The position numbers and the translations under genes are program-made. Below the pieces are notes generated by a model, which made no database searches, was not told the DNA's origin, and saw nothing but the letters and a program-made list of their open reading frames with translations. DNA of 47,748 nt from Spirochaetaceae bacterium (GTDB lineage Bacteria > Myxococcota_A > UBA9160 > UBA4427): assembly GCA_020632655.1 (NCBI GenBank), contig JACKFD010000022.1, positions 1 through 47,748 on the forward strand. The letters are read 5' to 3'. Of this stretch, positions 33,953-43,982 are shown piece after piece. Position 1 is the first letter of the stretch. Each line of letters opens with the position of its first letter.

Positions 33953-35185
33953 TCAATCGCGGGCGCGCTCGCGCAGGCGATGCCACGTCACGCCCGCGGC
34001 GGCGGCGAGCAGCAAGAGCCAGCCGCCCAGGCTGGCCAACGCCGTCGCCAGGCTCGTCGTGCGCGCGAGCTCACCCGTGATCCAGGGGATCGCGAAGCCG
34101 CCCGCCGAGCCGAGTCCGCCCGCGAGCCCGACGGCGGTTCCGGTCGCGGCAGGCCAGGCCATGCCCGCGAGGCCGATCATGACGGGGAAGACGCCGCCGA
34201 GGCAGAGTCCGCAGGCCGCCATCGCGAGCTCGGGCGATGCGATCGCGCCGAGTCCGAACCCGACGGCGAGTGCCGCTGCGCAGGCCGCGAGTGCGGCGAT
34301 CGTGCCCGCACCGGCCGGGCGGGGAGCGAAGCCGAGGACGACGCGGCCGAGGAGGAGGCCGCCCCAGAAGGCGCTGATCGTGCGGGCGGCGCGCGCGGCG
34401 TCGAGGCCGAGGTCGCGAATCGTGTGATCCGCGACGAAGAGGGTGAGGGCGGACTCGACGCCGACGTAGGCGAAGGTCGCCAGGCAGATCGCGGCGAGCG
34501 TGCCGCGACCGTGTCGGAGGTCGGCCCGAAGCGCGGGGGATCGCTCGTCCGACGTCGCCCGTCCGTCGACGTGCGTCGCGGACGCCGCGTCGCCGCGTGC
34601 GGTCCGCTCGCTCCGCGCGGGCCCATGCATCGGAACGAGCAGCGCGGCCGCGATCAGCAGGCCGTGGATCAGGCCCACCAGGCGGAACGTGTCGTACCAC
34701 GCGAGCGACGAGACGGAGCGGAGCGCGTCGAAGACGAGCGGCGTAGCACTCGCCGCGAGCGTCGCTGCGGCATGCACGAAGACCAGCCGCCGCGGCGCGT
34801 ACTCGCCGTACGACTCGACGACGAGGGCGTTCAGCACGGTCTCGTAGAAGCCGGCGCCGAGTCCGATCGCGAAGGTGTGGACCAGCAGGACGCGCAGCGT
34901 CACGCCGGGGCCGAGAGTCGCGGCAGCCAGCAGCACGACGGCACAGGCCGCGACGAAGACCGGTCTGCGCGCAACTCGATCGACCAGCGGCCCCGCCGCC
35001 AGGATCCCGATGCCGAGCCCGAGCGAGAGCATCGATCCGACGAGCCCGAGGTCGTCGTAGTCGAGCCCGAGCGTCGCGACGAGCTCCGGCGCATTCGCAC
35101 CGAAGAGCACGAGGAGCGCGCCGAAGGCGAGGAAGGAGAGCGTCGCGAGGAGGGTGATCGCGGACTTCGCGCGGTCGTCGTGCAC
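33953..35185 (-). CDS. Major facilitator superfamily transporter
   Basis: 410 residues with about twelve hydrophobic helices in two six-helix bundles, separated by a hydrophilic loop near 195-235. The loop 2/3 signature region reads GPLVDRVARRPV (about 65-76), a good match to the MFS G-x3-D-R-x-G-R/K-R consensus. No substrate can be inferred; it loosely resembles sugar or FucP-like transporters and drug exporters. It begins 13 bases after the sufT-like gene, so the SUF transcript may continue into it. Confidence 0.85.
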   Translation of the reverse strand: MHDDRAKSAITLLATLSFLAFGALLVLFGANAPELVATLGLDYDDLGLVGSMLSLGLGIGILAAGPLVDRVARRPVFVAACAVVLLAAATLGPGVTLRVLLVHTFAIGLGAGFYETVLNALVVESYGEYAPRRLVFVHAAATLAASATPLVFDALRSVSSLAWYDTFRLVGLIHGLLIAAALLVPMHGPARSERTARGDAASATHVDGRATSDERSPALRADLRHGRGTLAAICLATFAYVGVESALTLFVADHTIRDLGLDAARAARTISAFWGGLLLGRVVLGFAPRPAGAGTIAALAACAAALAVGFGLGAIASPELAMAACGLCLGGVFPVMIGLAGMAWPAATGTAVGLAGGLGSAGGFAIPWITGELARTTSLATALASLGGWLLLLAAAAGVTWHRLRERARD

Positions 35186-35198
35186 GGTCGCGCCGCGA

Positions 35199-35582
35199 CT
35201 ACATCATGTTCAGTTCGAGCCGCGCCGCATCCGACATCATGTCCATCGACCAGGGCGGATCCCAGACGAGATCGAGGCTCACGTCCGTCACGCCGACCAC
35301 GTTGCGGACCTTCTCCTCGACCTCCGGCGGCAGCGTCTCGGCGACCGGGCACATCGGCGTCGTGAGCGTCATCGTCACGTGCACCTCCCCGTCGTCGGTC
35401 ACCTCGACCCCGTAGACGAGGCCGAGCTCGTAGATGTCGACGGGGATCTCCGGGTCGTAGACCGTCTTGAGCACGGCGATGATCCGCTCGCGGATCTGCA
35501 TCGCCGGGCTCAGGCCCGCCCTCGCCGTCTGCTCGTCCTCGCGCCCAGCCACGTTCCGATCCCCGCCGCCGCTCGTCGTCAT
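35199..35582 (-). CDS. sufT: SufT-like MIP18/DUF59 iron-sulfur assembly protein
   Basis: 127 residues from ATG 35582. The DUF59 core is clear: LKTVYDPEIPVDIYELGLVYGV, TLTTPMCPVAETLPPEVEE with the conserved Cys, and VSLDLVWDPPWS. These proteins help mature Fe-S proteins, often under high demand, and commonly end suf operons. The frame is open further upstream, with in-frame ATGs at 35624 and 35657. I prefer 35582 because GAGGGA stands seven bases before it; the upstream stretch is Gly/Asp/Glu-rich and not conserved. The gene follows sufU in the same orientation. Confidence 0.86.
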   Translation of the reverse strand: MTTSGGGDRNVAGREDEQTARAGLSPAMQIRERIIAVLKTVYDPEIPVDIYELGLVYGVEVTDDGEVHVTMTLTTPMCPVAETLPPEVEEKVRNVVGVTDVSLDLVWDPPWSMDMMSDAARLELNMM

Positions 35583-35708
35583 GAGCGTTCCCTCGTCCTC
35601 GTTCGTGCCCTGCTTCTCGTCCATCCGCCCGTTCCGTCCCGCCCGCGAAGGCGCCATCGTCCCCGATCCAAGGATCCGTCCCGCGCGCCTCGACCGGAAG
35701 GCGTGCGA

Positions 35709-36161
35709 CTACTCCGTCTTCGCTTCCTCGCGACCCTCGAGCGCCGCGCGCAACGCATGCCAGGCCAAAGTCGCGCACTTCACCCGCATCGGGAACTCGC
35801 GCACCCCGGCGAAGACTGCGAGCTTGCCGAGCCCCTCGCTGCGCGGCGGCTCGGAGGGGCTGCCCGTCACGAGCTCGTGGAAGCGCTCGAAGTCCGCGTC
35901 GATCTCCTCGATCCGCTTGCCCTTGACGTGCTCGGTCATGAGCGAGGCCGAGGCGCGCGAGATCGCACAGCCCTGTCCTTCGAAGCGCAGCGCGTCGACC
36001 CGTCCCTCCGCGTCGACGTGACATCGGATCGTCAGCTGGTCCCCGCAGAGCGGGTTGTGCCCCGCGGCCTCGTGGGTCGCGTCCTCGAGCGGGCCGTAGT
36101 TCCGCGGCTTCTTGTTGTGGTCCAGGATCGTGGCCTGGTAGAGCTCGCGCAGGTCGTCCAT
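35709..36161 (-). CDS. sufU: SufU-type sulfurtransferase/scaffold partner of SufS
   Basis: 150 residues. Accepts persulfide sulfur from SufS and passes it to SufBCD. The Zn ligands of the SufU class are all present: Cys39 and Asp41 (NPLCGDQ), Cys65 (GQGCAISRAS) and Cys129 (RVKCATLAW). The roughly 20-residue insertion between the second and third Cys that distinguishes SufU from IscU is also present (about 85-112, EIDADFERFHELVTG). The ATG overlaps the sufS stop as ATGA (36158-36161 region), so synthesis of the two partners is coupled. Confidence 0.93.
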   Translation of the reverse strand: MDDLRELYQATILDHNKKPRNYGPLEDATHEAAGHNPLCGDQLTIRCHVDAEGRVDALRFEGQGCAISRASASLMTEHVKGKRIEEIDADFERFHELVTGSPSEPPRSEGLGKLAVFAGVREFPMRVKCATLAWHALRAALEGREEAKTE

Positions 36162-37381
36162 CAGCCGAAGAGCTCCCGGGTCTTGACGAGGGCGGCGACC
36201 AGCCGGTCGACGTCTTCGCGGGTGTTGTAGAAGGCGAGGGAGGCGCGGGCCGTCGCGGGCACGCCGAGATGCTCCATGAGGGGCTGCGCGCAGTGGTGCC
36301 CGGCGCGGATCGCCACCCCCTCCGCGTCGAGGATCGTGCCGACGTCGTGGGGATGCGCGACGTCGAGGGCGAAGGAGAGGACCGCGGCCTTGTCCTTCGC
36401 GCGACCGTGGATCGTGAGGCCGGGGATCTCGAGCAGCCGATCGGTCGCGTACGCGAGGAGCTCGTGCTCCCAGGCGTCGATCGCGTCCATGCCGATCCCG
36501 GCGAGGTAGTCGATGGTCGCGCCCAGGCCGATCACGCTCGCGATGTCCGGGGTGCCCGCCTCGAAACGCTGGGGCGGCTTCGCCCAGGTCGTCTTCTCGA
36601 AGGAGACCGTCTCGATCATCGAGCCCCCGCCCAGGAAGGGCGGCATCGCCTCGAGCAGCTCCATCCGCCCCCAGAGCACGCCCGCACCGCTCGGGCCGAA
36701 GATCTTGTGCCCCGAGAAGGCGTAGAAGTCGCATCCGAGCCCGGCCACGTCGACGGTCTGATGCGGCACGGCCTGGGCGCCGTCGACGACGGTCGCGACG
36801 CCGCGCTCGCGGGCCAGGGCCGTGATCTCGCGGATCGGGTTGATCGTGCCGAGCACGTTCGAGACGTGGGTGATCGCCAGGATCTTCGCGCGCGGGCCGA
36901 GCAGGCTGGCGAGGTGCTCGAGGTCGAGCACGCCCTCGTCGTCGATGCGCGCGACCCGGATCGTGGCGCCGCGGCGCTCCGCGAGCTGCTGCCAGGGGAC
37001 GATGTTCGAGTGGTGCTCCATCGTCGTGAGGACGATCTCGTCGCCTTCGCCGATCTGCACGTCGCCGAAGCTGCGGGCGACGAGGTTGATCGCCTCGGTC
37101 GTGTTGCGGACGAAGACGATCTCGTTCGGGTCGGGGGCGCCGACGAAGCGGGCGACGCGGACGCGGACGTCCTCGTAGCGCCGCGTGGCCTCGGCGGAGA
37201 GCTGGTAGACGCCGCGGTGGATGTTGGCGTAATGCTCCGCGTAGAAGTCCGACATCGCGTCGATCACGGCGCGGGGCTTCTGGGCGCTGGCGGCGCTGTC
37301 GAGGTAGACGAGCGGGCGGCCGCGGGACTGCGTGGCCAGGATCGGGAAGTCCCGGCGGACGGCTTCGACGTCGAGGCTCAT
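36161..37381 (-). CDS. sufS: Cysteine desulfurase SufS
   Basis: 406 residues. PLP enzyme that takes sulfur from cysteine as an enzyme-bound persulfide. The PLP lysine is in FSGHKIFGPSGAG and the active-site Cys in RAGHHCAQPLM (near 361), within the short loop of group II desulfurases that need SufU or SufE. The N-terminus VRRDFPILATQ and YLDSAASAQKP is standard. Its ATG overlaps the sufD stop by four bases. It sits between sufD and sufU, the order seen in sufBCDSU-type operons. Confidence 0.95.
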   Translation of the reverse strand: MSLDVEAVRRDFPILATQSRGRPLVYLDSAASAQKPRAVIDAMSDFYAEHYANIHRGVYQLSAEATRRYEDVRVRVARFVGAPDPNEIVFVRNTTEAINLVARSFGDVQIGEGDEIVLTTMEHHSNIVPWQQLAERRGATIRVARIDDEGVLDLEHLASLLGPRAKILAITHVSNVLGTINPIREITALARERGVATVVDGAQAVPHQTVDVAGLGCDFYAFSGHKIFGPSGAGVLWGRMELLEAMPPFLGGGSMIETVSFEKTTWAKPPQRFEAGTPDIASVIGLGATIDYLAGIGMDAIDAWEHELLAYATDRLLEIPGLTIHGRAKDKAAVLSFALDVAHPHDVGTILDAEGVAIRAGHHCAQPLMEHLGVPATARASLAFYNTREDVDRLVAALVKTRELFG

Positions 37382-38726
37382 ACCGACTCCTCCGCGTCGA
37401 GGGCGCCATGGGTCGTCGCGAGCGCCGCATCGACCCGCTCGCGCAGCTCCTCCCGGATCGCCGCCTCGCCGACTCCGTCCACGACCGAGTGGGCGAAGGC
37501 GCGGGTCAGCATCAGCCGCGCCCGCGCCTCGTCGATCCCGCGCGCGCGCAGGAAGAAGAGCGCCTCGGCATCGAGCTGGCCGATCGTCGAGCCGTGGCTC
37601 GCCTTGACGTCGTCGGCGTAGATCTCGAGCTGCGGCTTCGTGTCGATCGTCGCCCGGTCCGAGAGGAGGAGGTTCGGGTTCGACTGCTTCGCGTCGGTCT
37701 TCTGCGCGCCCGGGCGCACGATCACGCGGCCGCGGAAGACGCCCTTCGAGTGGTCGTCGAGAACGCCGCGGTATTCCTCGACGCTCGTGCAATGGGGTGC
37801 TGCGTGATCGACCGTCGTGTAGTGGTCGACGTGGCCGTCCTCGCGTCCGAGGAAGAAGCCGGCCATGCGGGTCTCGGCCCCGGGCTCGGCGAGCGCGACC
37901 GAGAGCTCGCTGCGCACGAGGCCCGTGCCGAGGCTGAGCACGGTCGAGTCGAGGCGGGCGTCGCGCTCGAGTCGCGCATGGGTCTGTGTCACGTGCACGC
38001 GCGGGGCGGTCTCGCGCTGCAGCTCGATCGCCTCGAGTCGCGCGCCGGCCTCGATATGCAGCTCGGCGACGAAGTTCGTGAGCCCCGGCGCGTCGCCTTC
38101 ACAGGCGAAGTCCTGGAAGAGCGTCGCCTGGCTGCCGCGCCCGGCGACGACGAGCAGTCTCGGGAAGGCGGCGCTCGGCGCGTCGGCTGCATCCGCGGTC
38201 GCGAGGAAGCGCAGTCGGATCGGCGTCGCGAGCTGCACGTCGCGATCGATCGCGACGACCGCTCCGTCCTCGAGCCAGCTCGTCTGCAGGGCGACGAGCG
38301 ACGGACCCTTCGGCTCGGCGAGCGTCCCGAGTCGACCCTCGAGCGCTTCGGGCTCGGAGACGAGCAGCTCGGCCAGGGAGCGGACGGAGACGCCTTCGGG
38401 CAGGTCGGTCGTTCGCGAGGCGAAGGCCTCGAAGCGGCCATCGACGAAGACGAGCTCGATCGCGTCATCGGGCGTCTCGGCGGTCGCCCGCGCCCGCGCC
38501 GGCTGCGCGTCCGGGCGAGCAGGCTCCGCGCCGGGACCCACTCGCACGAAGTCCAGCGCTTCGAGCTTCGCGAGGCTCGTCCCCTTCCAGGCCTCGAGCC
38601 GCCGCGAGGGCAGCCCCTGCTCCCGGGCGACGACGGCGGCCTCCTCGCGCAGGCGCTCGATCCAGGCGGGGGCCGCGTCGCGGGCGCGTGCGAGGGCCAG
38701 ACGTGCGAGGGATTCGAGCGCGGGAC

Positions 38727-38730
<4 letters not shown>
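37378..38730 (-). CDS. sufD: Fe-S cluster assembly protein SufD
   Basis: 450 residues. Forms the SufBC2D scaffold complex. The C-terminal conserved block is clear: DHYTTVDHAAPHCTSVEEYRG, GRVIVRPGAQKTDAKQSNPN, LLSDRATIDTKPQLEIYADDVKASHGSTIGQLD. This includes the His of ASHGST that corresponds to the functional His of E. coli SufD. The N-terminal 100 residues are helical and variable (LPSRRLEAWKGTSL). It overlaps sufC upstream (ATGA at 38727-38730) and sufS downstream. Confidence 0.93.
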
Positions 38731-39506
<776 letters not shown>

Positions 39507-39582
39507 GTCTTCCTTCCTGGGCTCGCCGGGCGACGCGTCGGGCATCGGGACCGGCTGGCTGGGTGGGATCGCGGAGGGCGGC

Positions 39583-41067
<1,485 letters not shown>

Positions 41068-41131
41068 GATCTCCATCCTCGTCGCCGCGCAGGCGGCGCA
41101 TCGCCGTCGCCGCAATCGCGGCGACCGCTCT

Positions 41132-41722
41132 TCAGCTTCGCGCGCCGGCTTCGGGCGTCCTGTCGATCTGCAGCACCGCGCTCGCGAGCGAGCTCGTCCT
41201 CATGCCTGCCCCGCGTCGCACGAGATCCGCGAGGGTCACGTCCGCGAGCGCGCGCTCGACGACCCGACTGATCACCTGCCAGGGCTCGCGCACGGCGCAC
41301 AGGCTCTCGTGCTCGCAGAGCGAAGGCCCGATCGCGCAGTCCGTGAGCGCGACGGGGCCCTCGAGCACCCGGATCATGTCGGCGACGGTCAGATCCTCGG
41401 GCGGGCGCGCGAGCTGGTAGCCGCCCTTCGAGCCGCGTTGCGAGACGAGGATGCCTTCGCGCGCGAGCGCCTTCAGGATCTTGCTCACCATCGGGACCGG
41501 CAGGTCGGCGCTCTCGGCGAGGTCGCGGGCGTTGCGGGCCGGGGGGGCGCTCGCGGGCGGCGTCCGGTCGGCGAGTGCCGTGCGGCTCTGCGTTCGACCC
41601 TGCGTCCGGCCCTGAGTGGACGGGGCGGTGCGCGGGTCCGGAGCGAGGACGTCGGGTGCGTCGCTCGCGAGCTGGGCGAGCAGCACGATGCCGTAGTCGG
41701 TGGTCTTGCTGAGCTTGAACAT
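41132..41722 (-). CDS. Rrf2/IscR-type Fe-S regulator of the suf operon
   Basis: 196 residues. Winged-helix repressor that senses cluster status. N-terminal helix LSKTTDYGIVLLAQLAS, recognition helix PVPMVSKILKALAREG and wing RGSKGGYQLARPPEDLTV are clear. Three Cys (129, 136, 142; C-x6-C-x5-C) can ligate a cluster, much like IscR's 92/98/104. An insertion of about 44 residues (22-65), Ala/Pro/Arg-rich with TQGR-TQGR-TQSR repeats, splits the DNA-binding domain between helices 1 and 2; such an insert is not normal for the family. GGAGGAG precedes the ATG. Located at the head of sufBCDSU with two palindromes in its promoter, it probably autoregulates the operon. Confidence 0.92.
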   Translation of the reverse strand: MFKLSKTTDYGIVLLAQLASDAPDVLAPDPRTAPSTQGRTQGRTQSRTALADRTPPASAPPARNARDLAESADLPVPMVSKILKALAREGILVSQRGSKGGYQLARPPEDLTVADMIRVLEGPVALTDCAIGPSLCEHESLCAVREPWQVISRVVERALADVTLADLVRRGAGMRTSSLASAVLQIDRTPEAGARS

Positions 41723-41772
41723 CCGCTCCTCCGCCGCCGCGTGGGCCGCCCGGCGGCGACCGCGAGGCGCGC

Positions 41773-41801
41773 ACTATATCGGACCGAATTGGTCCCGTAA
41801 A
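41773..41801 (-). promoter_or_regulatory. Promoter of the suf operon
   Basis: On the minus strand TTTACG (41801-41796) as -35, exactly 17 bases, then TATAGT (41778-41773) as -10. The start site should lie near 41766, giving a leader of about 44 bases with a strong Shine-Dalgarno sequence before the Rrf2 gene. Operator A fills the spacer. Confidence 0.75.
41781..41795. promoter_or_regulatory. Operator A of the suf promoter
   Basis: GGACC-GAATT-GGTCC, an inverted repeat with five-base arms and five-base centre, placed entirely between the -35 and -10 hexamers. A protein bound here should block RNA polymerase. Same arm sequence and spacing as operator B. Confidence 0.7.
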
Positions 41802-41802
41802 T

Positions 41803-41823
41803 CTCGGACCGGAATGGTCCGAG
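41803..41823. promoter_or_regulatory. Operator B of the suf promoter
   Basis: CTCGGACC-GGAAT-GGTCCGAG, a perfect inverted repeat with eight-base arms, immediately upstream of the -35 hexamer. Its centre lies 25 bases from that of operator A, so two dimers could bind on roughly the same face of the helix. Confidence 0.75.
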
Positions 41824-41905
41824 TTGAGAGCGCGATGGAGCCGGGCGGGACGGTCCGGGGTGCGGGGCCGTCGTTGGGCGGCCGTCGAGCCGGCGGGTGG
41901 TCGGG

Positions 41906-42487
41906 TCAGCGGGGCCGTGGCGTCCCGATGGATCCTGCGGGGCCCGCCATGAGGCCGGGCTCGCCGAGGCGCGCCGCGCATGTCCCGGGGGGCGACACGA
42001 TCAGCGTCAGCTGGACCGGATCGGCCTGTCGTCGCGGGGAGCGGATCGACTTGCCCTCGACCTCGATGCAATCCCCGGCCCCGAGCTCGATCTCGCGACC
42101 CCCCGCCGCAACGTGGAGGGCCCCTTGCTCGACCAGCAGGATCGCGCGCTGGAGGGGCGTGAGATCGAGGGCCGGGAGCGTCTCGTCCGGCCCGAGCCAG
42201 ATCCGCCACACGCCGGGTCGATCCTCGGCCCGGTCGGTCGCGCCGGGGCCCGTGCCGACGGGGGCCGTCTCGTCCCGGATCAGCTCGGCGGGTCGCCGGC
42301 CGAGGCCGCGCGCGATCTTCAGCAGCACGGAAACGGTCGGGACCATCTGCTGGGACTCGACCTTGTGGATCGTGCTGGCCGCGACGCCGCTGCGGGTCGC
42401 GAGCTGCTGCAGGGTCAGCCCGTCCTGGGCCCGACAGCGACGGATCTGGCCAGCCATGTCGGCCAGCACGTGCTCGAGGTCGATCAC
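41906..42487 (-). CDS. XRE-family regulator with C-terminal cupin domain
   Basis: 193 residues from GTG 42487. The N-terminal Xre helix-turn-helix (about residues 10-70: GLTLQQLATRSGVAASTIHKVE, PTVSVLLKIARGLG) is followed by a small-molecule-binding cupin (about 95-170: ILLVEQGALHVAAGGREIELGAGDCIEV). Regulators of this type (PuuR is one) often respond to amines, aldehydes or amino acids. A GTG at 42604 would add 39 poorly ordered residues; GGAG nine bases before 42487 and the family's usual length favour the shorter form. It is the last gene of the aminotransferase-LuxE-LuxC run and has its own operator-like repeat upstream. Confidence 0.82.
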   Translation of the reverse strand: MIDLEHVLADMAGQIRRCRAQDGLTLQQLATRSGVAASTIHKVESQQMVPTVSVLLKIARGLGRRPAELIRDETAPVGTGPGATDRAEDRPGVWRIWLGPDETLPALDLTPLQRAILLVEQGALHVAAGGREIELGAGDCIEVEGKSIRSPRRQADPVQLTLIVSPPGTCAARLGEPGLMAGPAGSIGTPRPR

Positions 42488-42625
42488 GCTCCGAATCTCC
42501 AGCTTGCCGCGCACCGACCACGCCGCGCACCCACCTGCGCGCGCGTCGCTCGTTCCCCGCGTCCGGGTCGGCAGAGGGTGGAGGATCGCGACCGTTCCCG
42601 CCACGAAAACCGGAAGATAATGCCA

Positions 42626-42650
42626 TTAGTCGATTGCTATTTCCGACTAA
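42626..42650. promoter_or_regulatory. Candidate operator upstream of the XRE/cupin gene
   Basis: TTAGTCG (42626-42632) and CGACTAA (42644-42650) form a perfect inverted repeat across an AT-rich 11-base centre. It overlaps the stop codon of the LuxC-like gene and precedes the XRE/cupin gene, in a patch much less GC-rich than its surroundings. CATTAT on the minus strand (42622-42617) may be a -10. Probable autoregulatory site. Confidence 0.6.
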
Positions 42651-43948
42651 CGAAATCGCTCCGGAGAGGAACGCTCCTGGCGGAATCGCGCGAGGGGCTG
42701 GAGCAGCGTCCGGCCATCGTGTGGCCAGTCGATCGGCGGCGTCTGGAGCCGTCCGGGGCGAGTGACGAGCGATGCGGCCCTGATGCTCGACGCTTCCATC
42801 AGCTCCCGATCAGCTGCAGCGTCGAATCCGACCACGGCGACCGTGGCGAGATGCGACGAGACGGGACGTAGCGCCGCGTCGAGCGCTGCGACCGAGGCGA
42901 TCGGTACCAGACGCACGAAGCGCCCGAGCGGCGCCGGTCGGCTCGTCGGATCGGGTTCGAGAACGACCGTATGGTCCGAGCCTTCGATCAGCAGCCCGGC
43001 GCCCGAGGCCGTTCGCATCCGGGCCTCGCTGCGCTCGCGTCGCTCGAGGGCACTCTCCTCGAGCGAGCGCGCGCCCCGGGGCAGCTGGCGGCCGAGCGCG
43101 TCGAGGGCCTCCGCGAGACGATGGGCGAAGGTCTCCCGGGCGCGCGCTTCGAGTCCGACAAGATGGAGGACGACGGGCGAGAGGCAGCCCGACTGGTCCC
43201 AGCGCGCGACGTCGAGCGCGAAGCCCTCGATCGCCTCGGGCGCGAGGGCCTCGGGGCCGGGCCCGACCACGCCGATCGAGAAGCGGTGACCGTAGGCGAC
43301 GAAGCGCTGATGCGGGGCGATCCGCGCGGCGAGGCTGCGCATCGTCTCGTCGGAGCCCGTCGCGACCACGCAGGGCGCCTCGAGCAGCGCGTCGAAGCCG
43401 TGTCGGTCCCCGCTCGGCACCGCGATCGACTCGAAGGCCTTCGCCAGCGACGGCGCGACCTCGGCGAGCGAGCGCGCGAGGCATCGCCCCGTCACGGGAT
43501 CCCGTGCCGTCTCGCGCAGCAGGACCGGCGTGCCGAGCACGAGCGGGAGCAGGCTCTGCAGCAGCGTCGGCATCGGGATCGCCCCACCCGCGAGCACCAC
43601 GCTCCAGTCGAAGGGTGCGAGCGAGAGACCCTCGCCATCGAGCACGCAGGCGAGCTCGCGTCGCGCCGCCGCGACGAATCGCGCCGGGTCCCAGGCGCGA
43701 AGCGCGCTCTCGAGCCCCTCGGCGACGGTCGCCGGATGGAAGCCCGTCGGCTCGGGCAGCGCGGCGGCGAGCGTGCGACGCCACGCCGAGTCGGGACGCG
43801 TCCAGGCCTCGAGCACCCGGCGCACGGCCTGCAGCCGCTCCTCGAGGTCCATCGCGCGCAGCGCCGTTCCCGCCACGACGAGCCGCCCCCGCGCTGCCCG
43901 AACGCGCTCGGCCGCGGCGTCGGGCCAGTCGATGTCGAGCCGCGTCAT
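42647..43948 (-). CDS. LuxC-like acyl reductase (NADPH-dependent acyl-CoA/acyl-protein reductase)
   Basis: 433 residues. LuxC-family reductases take an activated acyl group on an active-site Cys and reduce it to the aldehyde with NADPH. The catalytic Cys255 lies in WDQSGCLSPVV, the family's DQ-x2-C-x-SP pattern. The preceding DWSVVLAGGAIPMPTLLQSL and VPSGDRHGFDALL fit the aldehyde-dehydrogenase-like cofactor domain. It is shorter than Vibrio LuxC (about 480). No luciferase (luxAB) or thioesterase (luxD) gene is in the window, so light emission is not implied. It follows the LuxE-like gene by 34 bases and probably receives its acyl group from that partner. Confidence 0.85.
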   Translation of the reverse strand: MTRLDIDWPDAAAERVRAARGRLVVAGTALRAMDLEERLQAVRRVLEAWTRPDSAWRRTLAAALPEPTGFHPATVAEGLESALRAWDPARFVAAARRELACVLDGEGLSLAPFDWSVVLAGGAIPMPTLLQSLLPLVLGTPVLLRETARDPVTGRCLARSLAEVAPSLAKAFESIAVPSGDRHGFDALLEAPCVVATGSDETMRSLAARIAPHQRFVAYGHRFSIGVVGPGPEALAPEAIEGFALDVARWDQSGCLSPVVLHLVGLEARARETFAHRLAEALDALGRQLPRGARSLEESALERRERSEARMRTASGAGLLIEGSDHTVVLEPDPTSRPAPLGRFVRLVPIASVAALDAALRPVSSHLATVAVVGFDAAADRELMEASSIRAASLVTRPGRLQTPPIDWPHDGRTLLQPLARFRQERSSPERFR

Positions 43949-43982
43949 GAGCGGGACCCCGCAGCCCGCGTCGCCCCCGCGA

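Noticed and set aside
42488..42604. Extended XRE/cupin start at GTG 42604
   Set aside because: The 39 additional residues are not typical of the family and lack a ribosome-binding site, although a leaderless start here cannot be excluded.
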